This document shows positions 49,267-56,996 of a DNA stretch of 64,000 bases, one piece after another. The DNA is from Ruegeria sp. YS9. GTDB lineage: Bacteria; Pseudomonadota; Alphaproteobacteria; Rhodobacterales; Rhodobacteraceae. A program made the translations under genes and the position numbers. Location: contig NZ_CP102409.1 of the NCBI RefSeq assembly GCF_024628725.1, forward strand, positions 1,521,001-1,585,000. The letters are read 5' to 3'. The notes below the pieces were generated by a model that was not told the DNA's origin, did no database searches, and was given only the letters and a program-made list of their open reading frames with translations. Position 1 is the first letter of the stretch; every line of letters starts with the position of its first letter.

Positions 49267-49302
49267 AACCCGCAGCACCTGATCGGCGCTGCGGGTTTTT
49301 TG
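49267..49302 (+). terminator. Terminator of the sulfatase gene
   Basis: AACCCGCAGC pairs with GCTGCGGGTT around an 11-base loop, followed by TTTTT. It lies 14 bases after the sulfatase stop. Confidence 0.88.
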
Positions 49303-49351
49303 TTTTATCCACGGTATTTCTTACCGAAACATGCGTCGAAGGAATTAGGCC

Positions 49352-50341
49352 ATGACAAGAGAGCCCCTAGCCTTGGCTGTTGCAGTCGTACTGAGCGGAC
49401 TTGCGAGCTTCACGGCATCCGCAGATCCGCTGCCCTCATGGGCGGACACGGAATCGCGGGACCATATCGTTGACTTTGTCGAGGCGGTGACAGACCCTGA
49501 GAACAAAAGCTACGTAACCCCGGCAGCCCGGATCGCGGTATTTGACAATGACGGTACGCTCTGGGCTGAACAGCCGGTGTATTTCCAGTTCATTTTCGCC
49601 ATGGATCGGCTTTCTGAACTTGCCGAACAAGATCCTTCGATCCTGTCCACACCTGCTTTGAAAGCCGCTGCCGAAGGTGATCTTGCGACGGTTCTTCAAG
49701 GCGGTCACGATGCGTTGATCGAAGTTGTCAACGCGTCACATTCCGGGACGACTGTCGAGGCGTTTCAGGCCGCAGTCGCGGAATGGCTGGCCGAAGCGCG
49801 ACACCCGGACACCGGATTGCCTTATGACCAGATGACCTATCAGCCCATGGTCGAGCTGTTGCGCTATCTGCGGGACGAAGGGTTCAAGACCTATATTGTC
49901 TCGGGTGGCGGTATTCACTTCATGCGGGTCTTTGCGGAACAAGCCTATGGCATTCCGCCGGAACAGATTCTGGGCACCTATGGAAACTCGACTTTCGAAG
50001 ATGTCGATGGCGTTCCGACCGTCATCAAGGCCCCCGGGATTGCCTTCATCGACGACAAGGAAGGCAAACCCATCAACATCGAACGCACAATCGGCAAACG
50101 CCCTATTCTGGCCGCCGGAAACTCAGACGGCGATTTCGCCATGCTGGATTGGACAACCTCGGGCAATGGGCCACGGCTGGGTGTTCTGATCCACCATACC
50201 GATGCCGAGCGGGAATGGGCCTATGATCGGGAAAGTCCGATCGGACGGTTGGTTGACGGTTTGGATCAGGGGCCGGACAAAGGCTGGGTCATCGTCGATA
50301 TGGCGAAAGACTGGTCGCGGGTCTACACTGGAGGAAACTGA
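49352..50341 (+). CDS. Secreted HAD-superfamily phosphatase
   Basis: The 329-residue protein has a signal peptide (cleavage near ASA-D, residue 25). HAD motif I is AVFDNDGTLWAEQP (about 63-76), motif II YIVSGGG, and motif IV ILAAGNSDGDFAML, with a helical cap between motifs I and II. Periplasmic HAD phosphatases hydrolyse phosphomonoesters. It lies 99 bases after the sulfatase gene and beyond its terminator, so it may have its own promoter; the phospholipase-D-family gene follows after 23 bases. Confidence 0.85.
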   Translation: MTREPLALAVAVVLSGLASFTASADPLPSWADTESRDHIVDFVEAVTDPENKSYVTPAARIAVFDNDGTLWAEQPVYFQFIFAMDRLSELAEQDPSILSTPALKAAAEGDLATVLQGGHDALIEVVNASHSGTTVEAFQAAVAEWLAEARHPDTGLPYDQMTYQPMVELLRYLRDEGFKTYIVSGGGIHFMRVFAEQAYGIPPEQILGTYGNSTFEDVDGVPTVIKAPGIAFIDDKEGKPINIERTIGKRPILAAGNSDGDFAMLDWTTSGNGPRLGVLIHHTDAEREWAYDRESPIGRLVDGLDQGPDKGWVIVDMAKDWSRVYTGGN

Positions 50342-50364
50342 ACGACCCGAAAGACTTACCGCCC

Positions 50365-51777
50365 ATGTGGACATTGCTGGTTTCCACCTTTGTTTTTTTG
50401 CTATATGCAATCGCAATTGTGTTTTCGGTGCGCGCTGCACAAACCGCGCGCACGCCGCAAGGAGCCGTTGGCTGGGTGGTCTTTTTGGTATCGGCACCGG
50501 TTTTTGCGGTGCCGATGTACCTGTTTCTGGGGCACCACAGGTTTCACGGCTATCGCATCGCGCGCCAGCAAAGCGAACGGGTCGTCGAAGGAATCAAGAC
50601 CTTTGCCGACTATTCCAGACCTGATCCGACCACGATGTCGATCAATCCACGACCATTCGAGTTTCTGGCTCACCTTCCGGTCTCCAGTGGCAATGGCGCT
50701 CAGCTTCTGATTGATGGTCAGGCAACGTTTGATGCCATTTTCGAGGCGTTGGACGAGGCCAGAAACTATATCCTGATCCAGTTCTACATCGTCCGAGACG
50801 ACGCGCTGGGCCGCAAGCTTCAGACCAAGCTGATCGAGGCCACGAAACGTGGGGTGCATGTCCGTTTCATGATCGATGCTGTCGGCAGTTATGGGTTGCC
50901 AAGCACCTACCTGGACACGATGCGCGATGCGGGAATTGACGTGGCCGACCCTCGCCGTCAACGCGGCCCGAATTTCCGGTTTCAGCTGAATTACCGAAAC
51001 CACCGAAAGACTGTCGTTATCGACGGTGAAACAGGTTTTATCGGCGGTCACAACGTGGGCGTTGAATACCTGGGAGAAGACCCGCATTTCGGCCATTGGC
51101 GTGACACGCATATCAAGATGACCGGCCACATCGTCCGGCAATTGCAGCTCATCTTCACCGAAGACTGGCACTGGGCCCGCGATGAAGACCTGATTGATGA
51201 TCTCGACTGGGCAGGCAGCGTGGCCGAGCAAGACATGAATGCCCTATTGGTGGCGACCGGACCCGGAGACGAAACCGAAACCGGCGCCATGATGTTCTTT
51301 TCGGCAATCGCCGAGGCGAAAGAAAGACTGTGGATCGCATCGCCCTATTTCGTGCCCGACATCGACGTCATGACCGCCCTGCAACATGCAGCGATGCGCG
51401 GGGTGGACGTGCGCATCCTTGTCCCGGATGTGATCGACCATCGGCTACCCTGGCTGGCCGCTTTTGCCTATTTCGACGAAATCCGCGACTGCGGCGTGCG
51501 AGTGTTCCGATATACGGATGGATTCATGCACCAGAAGGTGCTGGTGGTTGACGACACGCTGGCCGCGGTCGGCACGACCAATCTGGACAACCGGTCCTTC
51601 CGGCTGAACTTCGAGGCGATGGCCCTGTTTTTCGATGCCCGCGCAGCCTTGGCTGTTGATCACATGCTGCGCGCGGATTTCGAGGCGAGCTATGAGTTGA
51701 CGCGCCGTCTGGCCCAGCAACCCTCGCATATCCGGTTTGGCGCCCCCTTGGCGCGGCTGTTTGCGCCTATCCTCTAG
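50365..51777 (+). CDS. cls: Cardiolipin synthase-like phospholipase D family protein
   Basis: The 470-residue protein has two N-terminal membrane helices (the PLDc_N region) and two HKD motifs: NHRKTVVIDGETGFIGGHN (about residues 212-230) and MHQKVLVVDDTLAAVGTTNLDNRSF (about 388-412). This is the bacterial cardiolipin synthase layout, which condenses two phosphatidylglycerol molecules, though some members transfer other head groups. Its end overlaps the convergent channel gene by four bases. Confidence 0.9.
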   Translation: MWTLLVSTFVFLLYAIAIVFSVRAAQTARTPQGAVGWVVFLVSAPVFAVPMYLFLGHHRFHGYRIARQQSERVVEGIKTFADYSRPDPTTMSINPRPFEFLAHLPVSSGNGAQLLIDGQATFDAIFEALDEARNYILIQFYIVRDDALGRKLQTKLIEATKRGVHVRFMIDAVGSYGLPSTYLDTMRDAGIDVADPRRQRGPNFRFQLNYRNHRKTVVIDGETGFIGGHNVGVEYLGEDPHFGHWRDTHIKMTGHIVRQLQLIFTEDWHWARDEDLIDDLDWAGSVAEQDMNALLVATGPGDETETGAMMFFSAIAEAKERLWIASPYFVPDIDVMTALQHAAMRGVDVRILVPDVIDHRLPWLAAFAYFDEIRDCGVRVFRYTDGFMHQKVLVVDDTLAAVGTTNLDNRSFRLNFEAMALFFDARAALAVDHMLRADFEASYELTRRLAQQPSHIRFGAPLARLFAPIL

Positions 51778-52217
51778 GAAAAGAACTTCTCCTGAAAGAC
51801 GCGCGTCATCATCGCCACCAGATAAGCGGTCGACAGACCAAAGGCCAGCAGACCAGCAACCGCGGCAAAAGACCCGAAGATACGCAATCCTTCGCCCAAA
51901 ACGATATCGCCGTATCCCAGAGTCGTGAACGTCACCAGTGAGAAATAGATGGCCGAGTTCCAATCCGGCAGAACCTCAAGCAACACCCATACGATGGCCC
52001 AGATCCAGACCTGAATCGTATGCGTGGCGACGATAAACGCCAAAGATACCGCGATTGGTGTTGCCGTTCCAAAGAACACCCCCTTGGCGGACCATCTTTC
52101 ATCCCACTTGATGATCGCAACGGTACACCAGGTTAACAAAAGAATCTCGACCAAGAAGCAGAGCGCCAGAAATGTACTGCCCCATATGATCTGATGCAGC
52201 AACGTCATGTTTTTCAT
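51774..52217 (-). CDS. Two-pore-helix-type potassium channel protein
   Basis: The 147-residue membrane protein has an N-terminal helix pair, then a pore module (WNSAIYFSLVTFTTLGYGDIVLGEGLRIFGSFAAVAGLLAFGLSTAYLVAMM, residues about 86-137 in outline) with selectivity filter TLGYGD. There is no RCK/TrkA-N domain attached, so gating is not evident. It is transcribed alone, divergent from the ABC operon. Confidence 0.85.
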   Translation of the reverse strand: MKNMTLLHQIIWGSTFLALCFLVEILLLTWCTVAIIKWDERWSAKGVFFGTATPIAVSLAFIVATHTIQVWIWAIVWVLLEVLPDWNSAIYFSLVTFTTLGYGDIVLGEGLRIFGSFAAVAGLLAFGLSTAYLVAMMTRVFQEKFFS

Positions 52218-52381
52218 CCTGATTTACGACAGTGGACCGTCCGGGCAGAATGGCCCTTTGAGGTGCGGGGCACAACCCCGGCGATCGTGCCGCAAGCCTG
52301 CGGCGAATGGAACCGGGTACCGGTCCGCACTGGACAGTTTGGAATTCCGTCGCACATCCTTGGAAGAAAAAAGGCCAGATC

Positions 52382-53029
52382 ATGCTGTTGACCATCGACC
52401 GTGTTCAGAAAACCTATCCCGGCGGGCGCCCGGTTCTGCGCGATGTGTCGCTGACCCTTGATCACGGGCAAACTCTGGCCCTGACCGGAGAAAGCGGCAG
52501 TGGCAAAAGCACTCTGCTGAACCTTGCCGCTGCGCTCGATTGTTTCGACGGCGGTGAAATCACTCTGAACGGTACGCCTCTGTCCCCTTTGGACGATGCC
52601 GGGCGGGCCGAGTTGCGGCGCAGGCAGGTCTCGCTGGTGTTTCAGCAGTTCAATCTGATCCCTTCGCTGACCGTTGCGCAGAACCTTTCCTTTCACGCCC
52701 GCCTTGCCGGCGTCGAGGATTCCGGTTGGACCGCACATCTGACCGAACGCTTGGGCCTGTCCGATCTTTTGGACCGATTTCCCGAAAACCTGTCCGGCGG
52801 GCAACAGCAGCGGGTCGCGATTGGCCGTGCGATGGCTGCGCGCCCGAAACTGCTGCTGGCGGATGAGCCAACGGGCAATCTGGATGAAACCGCCAGTGCA
52901 ACAGTACTGGATCTGATGCTGGCACTTGTGGCCGATACCGGCGCAGCGCTTCTGTTGGTCACGCATTCCCAACAGATTGCGGCCCGTTTGGATCGAAGCC
53001 TCCAGCTCTGCGGTGGTCGTATCCAATGA
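52382..53029 (+). CDS. ABC transporter ATP-binding protein (LolD/MacB type)
   Basis: The 215-residue ATPase has Walker A GESGSGKS (36-43), Q-loop FQQFNLIPSLTV, signature LSGGQQQRVAIG, Walker B LLLADEPTGNLD and the H-loop VTHS. The type matches partners of FtsX-like permeases (LolCDE, MacB, AttE). ATG 52382 has AAGG about ten bases upstream. Its stop overlaps the permease start by four bases. Confidence 0.92.
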   Translation: MLLTIDRVQKTYPGGRPVLRDVSLTLDHGQTLALTGESGSGKSTLLNLAAALDCFDGGEITLNGTPLSPLDDAGRAELRRRQVSLVFQQFNLIPSLTVAQNLSFHARLAGVEDSGWTAHLTERLGLSDLLDRFPENLSGGQQQRVAIGRAMAARPKLLLADEPTGNLDETASATVLDLMLALVADTGAALLLVTHSQQIAARLDRSLQLCGGRIQ

Positions 53030-55440
53030 CAGGTGCCGTCATTCAGGCTTTGATGTCACATTGGCGGGTGCACTGGTTGCAGCTTGCAACGCTTTTGACA
53101 GGCATCGCGTTGGCCACGGGTCTCTGGTCCGCGGTTCAGGCCATCAATGCCGAAGCACGTGCCAGCTATGCCCGGGCCAACGCGCAACTCGCCCTTGGGC
53201 AGTTCGACGAGTTGCGCGATCCATCCGGTCTGATCCCGGTCTCGCGTTACGTCGATCTGCGTCGTGCTGGCTGGCAGGTGGCGGCCGTTCTGGAGGGCCC
53301 CTATCGGATCGCAGGCCGCACTTTGCGTCTGATGGGTGTGGACATGGTCGCCTACCCGGCCCTGCCAGCCGTTACCGAAGCCGACCAAAGCACCGCGCCG
53401 ACTGAGCCGGCGGACATGCTGACCGCCCCGGGGCGGCTTCTGATCGCGGCAGAACTCGCGCCGCTGTTGCGCGACCAGGACAACCTTCCGCCGTTTTCAC
53501 TCACCACGGCGCTGCCACCAGACGTTATCCTGACGGATATCGGCACAGCCGAAGCCCTGCTGAACCAAACCGGTTTCATCTCGCGCCTCATTGTTTTGCC
53601 GGATCAGCCGCGTGATCGCCCCCCCTCGGCCGAAATCGCGCCCGAACTGGAGCGCGCCAGCCCATCCTCGCAAGTCGATACTGCACGGCTGACTGACAGT
53701 TTTCACCTGAATCTGTCGGCTTTTGGCCTGTTGTCCTTTGCCGTTGGCCTGTTCATCGTGAACGGCACTGTCGGGCTGGCTTTTGCCCAACGCCGAGGCA
53801 TGATCCGTACCCTGCGAGCGCTGGGTGTTTCGATGCGGCGGCTGGTCTTCCTGATCCTGACCGAACTGACGGGGCTGGCCCTGATCGGTGGAACCATGGG
53901 TCTGCTTCTTGGGTTCTTTCTGGCCGGAGCGTTGTTGCCCGATGTCGCAGCAACCCTTCGCGGCCTGTATGGTGCGCCCGTGACCGGACAGCTGACATTG
54001 CACCCCCATTGGGTGTTTGCCGGGATGGCAATGGCTGTCTGCGGCACCTTGTTTGCCAGTGGCCATGCGCTGTGGCGATTGTCTCATATGCCTCTGCTGG
54101 CGGGGCCCGGAGTGCAAGCCTGGCAGGGCAATGCGCGGACACGCCTTGTGACCGGTTTGCTCGGCTTGGCCCTGATCTTCGGCGGTACCATCGCCTATCT
54201 CGGCATCGGTGGGCTGGTTGCCGGTTTCGTGCTGTTGGCCGGATTGCTGACCGGTGCCGCGCTTTTGTTGCCGGCGCTTCTGACCTTTGCGCTTTCCGTC
54301 TTTGGCAACAGGTCCCGTGGTGCCGTCGCGCAGTGGGTCTGGGCCGACATGCGCGCCCAATTGCCCGGGCTGTCGCTTGCCCTGATGGCCCTGTTGCTTG
54401 CGCTTGCGGCAAATATCGGTGTGGGCACGATGGTTTCAAGTTTCCGGCTGACCTTTGTCGGCTGGCTCGACCAACGCCTGACTTCAGAACTCTATCTGAC
54501 CGTCCGTGACGAAGAACAGGGGCGCGAGATCACGGATTGGCTGCGGCCACAGGTCAAGGCCATCCTTCCAATTCGCAACATGGAACTGCCACATGAAACG
54601 GGCTCCCTGTTCCTGTACGGGGTCATTGAGGATCCGGTCTATCGGCAGCACTGGCCGTTGATATCAGCAACCGCGACCGTATGGGGCGACGTCATGGCCG
54701 GAGACGCGGTTCTGATCAACGAACAACTGGCACGGCGCGCGAACCTCTGGCCCGGAGATACGCTGACACTGTCCCCGGATCATGCGTTGGCCATAGCCGG
54801 GGTGTATTCGGATTACGGAAACCCGACCGGGCAAGCCATTGTCTCGATGGCCCAGCTTGACCGCATCGCGCCGGGGGCAGAGACCCGACGGTTTGGCATC
54901 CGTTTGAACCCCGAACAGGCGACTGAAATGGCGCAAACCTTGCGCGAACGGTTCGCCCTGCCGCGTCAGGCCGTGGTTCAGCAGGCCGCCATGAAGGCGC
55001 AATCATTGGCAATCTTCGAAAAGACCTTTGTCGTGACCTCGGCACTCAACGTTCTGACCCTCGGCGTGGCGGGATTTGCCATACTTACCAGCCTGCTGAC
55101 CCTTTGGACCCAGCGCTTGCCTCAGATTGCTCCGGTTTGGGCACTGGGGCTGAACCGGGCGCAACTGGCGCGGCTGGAACTGCTGCGCAGCGTGCTGCTC
55201 GCGGCTCTGACCGCGTGTCTGGCGTTGCCGCTTGGTCTGATCCTCGCCTGGGTTCTGTTGGCAGTGATCAACGTACAGGCCTTTGGCTGGCGATTGCCGA
55301 TGTTCGTGTTTCCCTGGGATTGGTTGTGGCTGTTCCTGTTGACCCTGCTGGCCGCCCTGGTTGCCGCGGCCCTGCCCGCGCTGCGCATGGTGCGTCTGCC
55401 CCCTGCCGATCTGCTGAAGGTGTTCGCCAATGAACGTTAA
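53026..55440 (+). CDS. FtsX-type ABC transporter permease
   Basis: The 804-residue protein has an N-terminal helix, a large periplasmic region, three helices (FGLLSFAVGLFIVNGTVGLAF onward), then more membrane segments and a second periplasmic region, ending with a second FtsX triplet. This is the duplicated layout of permeases that move lipids or lipoproteins out of the inner membrane rather than import solutes. It overlaps the ATPase gene (ATGA) and the next gene by 11 bases. Confidence 0.9.
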   Translation: MTGAVIQALMSHWRVHWLQLATLLTGIALATGLWSAVQAINAEARASYARANAQLALGQFDELRDPSGLIPVSRYVDLRRAGWQVAAVLEGPYRIAGRTLRLMGVDMVAYPALPAVTEADQSTAPTEPADMLTAPGRLLIAAELAPLLRDQDNLPPFSLTTALPPDVILTDIGTAEALLNQTGFISRLIVLPDQPRDRPPSAEIAPELERASPSSQVDTARLTDSFHLNLSAFGLLSFAVGLFIVNGTVGLAFAQRRGMIRTLRALGVSMRRLVFLILTELTGLALIGGTMGLLLGFFLAGALLPDVAATLRGLYGAPVTGQLTLHPHWVFAGMAMAVCGTLFASGHALWRLSHMPLLAGPGVQAWQGNARTRLVTGLLGLALIFGGTIAYLGIGGLVAGFVLLAGLLTGAALLLPALLTFALSVFGNRSRGAVAQWVWADMRAQLPGLSLALMALLLALAANIGVGTMVSSFRLTFVGWLDQRLTSELYLTVRDEEQGREITDWLRPQVKAILPIRNMELPHETGSLFLYGVIEDPVYRQHWPLISATATVWGDVMAGDAVLINEQLARRANLWPGDTLTLSPDHALAIAGVYSDYGNPTGQAIVSMAQLDRIAPGAETRRFGIRLNPEQATEMAQTLRERFALPRQAVVQQAAMKAQSLAIFEKTFVVTSALNVLTLGVAGFAILTSLLTLWTQRLPQIAPVWALGLNRAQLARLELLRSVLLAALTACLALPLGLILAWVLLAVINVQAFGWRLPMFVFPWDWLWLFLLTLLAALVAAALPALRMVRLPPADLLKVFANER

Positions 55441-56470
55441 AGCCCTTTTGGCCGTTCTCGTGTTTTTGTGCCCATCGCCGCTGTGGGCGCAGGGCTATGC
55501 TGGCCTTGGAGGATCAGCCGAAGGATTCGAGATTCCGCAGTCGGGGATCGCGTTCGACTTTCCCAAAGACCACGGGCCACATCCCGCCTATCGGATCGAA
55601 TGGTGGTATCTGACGGCCAACCTCAAAGGCGAGGACGGGCGTGACTATGGTATACAATGGACCCTTTTCCGGTCGGCCCTGAAGCCATTTGAAACAGATG
55701 GATGGCAAAGCCCGCAGATCTGGATGGGCCATGCGGCTACCACCACGCCTGACACCCACTATTTTGCCGAACGCCTGTCGCGTGGGGGGATCGGACAGGC
55801 AGGTGTTGCGGCGCAACCGTTCGAAGCCTGGATCGACGAATGGCGCATGGCCGGACCGGACATGGACACCCTGACCCTGACGGCAAACGGGGCTGATTTC
55901 GGGTATGATCTTGCGCTGAGCGCACAAGGCCCGTTGGTGTTTCATGGCCAAGCGGGCTATTCCGTCAAATCCGCCGACGGGCAAGCCAGTTATTACTATT
56001 CGCAACCCTTCTATTCAGTTGAAGGCATACTGCACCTGCCGGACGGCGATATGCGCGTCACTGGTCAGGGCTGGCTGGACCGGGAATGGTCATCGCAACC
56101 CCTGGCCGAGGATCAAACCGGCTGGGACTGGTTTTCGCTCAGCTTCGAGGGCGGAGACAAACTGATGGCCTTTCGCCTGCGCGGTGGTCGCGGCGATTTC
56201 ACGTCGGCCACATGGATCAATTCAGACGGCAGCACCGATGCCATCCCCGACGGATCCGTCAGGCTAGAGCCGCTTGCGACCGATCAGGTGGCAGGCCGCG
56301 ACGTCCCGACGCAATGGCGCGTCGTGCTTGCGGACCGAGGCATCGACGTCAAGGTATCCGCCCTGACGCCAGATGCCTGGATGGGGACGCGTTTCGAATA
56401 CTGGGAAGGCCCGGTTACAGTCACTGGCAGCCACGAAGGCGTTGGTTATCTGGAAATGACAGGCTACTGA
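55430..56470 (+). CDS. CrtC/AttH lipocalin-like secreted protein
   Basis: The 346-residue protein has a signal peptide (cleavage near WAQ-G, residue 22). The CrtC/AttH family motifs are clear: FDFPKDHGPHPAYRIEWWYLTANL, then DREWSSQPLAEDQTGWDWFSLSF. Family members include carotenoid 1,2-hydratase and AttH, thought to bind hydrophobic ligands. Coupling to an ABC ATPase and an FtsX permease recalls attEFGH and points to a periplasmic carrier or acceptor for an exported lipid-like molecule. Confidence 0.88.
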   Translation: MNVKALLAVLVFLCPSPLWAQGYAGLGGSAEGFEIPQSGIAFDFPKDHGPHPAYRIEWWYLTANLKGEDGRDYGIQWTLFRSALKPFETDGWQSPQIWMGHAATTTPDTHYFAERLSRGGIGQAGVAAQPFEAWIDEWRMAGPDMDTLTLTANGADFGYDLALSAQGPLVFHGQAGYSVKSADGQASYYYSQPFYSVEGILHLPDGDMRVTGQGWLDREWSSQPLAEDQTGWDWFSLSFEGGDKLMAFRLRGGRGDFTSATWINSDGSTDAIPDGSVRLEPLATDQVAGRDVPTQWRVVLADRGIDVKVSALTPDAWMGTRFEYWEGPVTVTGSHEGVGYLEMTGY

Positions 56471-56502
56471 AACAGCTGCCGCACAGATGCTTCCTGAATG
56501 AT

Positions 56503-56529
56503 CCGACGGCAGCGGACTGCCGTCGGCGT
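56503..56529. terminator. Hairpin terminator between convergent operons
   Basis: CCGACGGCAG pairs with CTGCCGTCGG around CGGA, 33 bases after the CrtC/AttH gene and 39 bases after the convergent uspA gene. The T-run is weak, but the placement fits shared termination. Confidence 0.6.
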
Positions 56530-56564
56530 TTCAACACATTTGCGTACTGGATCTGCTTTTCGCG

Positions 56565-56996
56565 TCAGCGCACCACGTAGACCGAGACGTTGGAATGTCG
56601 CACCACACGTGCCGCATTCGGGCCCAGCAGGTAATCCTTCAAATCCGGCTTGTGGGCTCCGATTACGATCAAATCAGAGCCGGCACTTTCGGCCGTCTTC
56701 AAAATCTCCTGATAAGCTGTTCCTGTCGCAACCACATGGCGGATGGTTTCATTGCGCTCGGCCCCCAGGGTCGATACGCACAGCGCCGTCAGCTTGGCCT
56801 GCGCTTCCTCCAACGCCTTGTCGTGAAAACCGGATTCAAAAAACCCCGACACCCAGCTTTCCCCGAAATCGGGCAGCACCGTCACCACGTCAAGTTGCGC
56901 CCCTTCCATATCCGCCAGCACGGCTGCTTTTTTCAGAACCGGTGCATCAATCTCGCCGTTGCTGATATCAACGGCACACAGAACAGAGCGTGTCAT
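56565..56996 (-). CDS. Universal stress protein (UspA family) coupled to a TAXI-TRAP transporter
   Basis: The 143-residue UspA-domain protein starts RSVLCAVDISNGEID and ends with IGAHKPDLKDYLLGPNAARVVRHSN, nearly the same loop as the UspA protein of the DHPS operon. Its start overlaps the TRAP permease stop by four bases (ATGA), so it is made together with the transporter. TeaD of the TeaABC system is a precedent for a UspA protein controlling TRAP uptake. Confidence 0.9.
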   Translation of the reverse strand: MTRSVLCAVDISNGEIDAPVLKKAAVLADMEGAQLDVVTVLPDFGESWVSGFFESGFHDKALEEAQAKLTALCVSTLGAERNETIRHVVATGTAYQEILKTAESAGSDLIVIGAHKPDLKDYLLGPNAARVVRHSNVSVYVVR

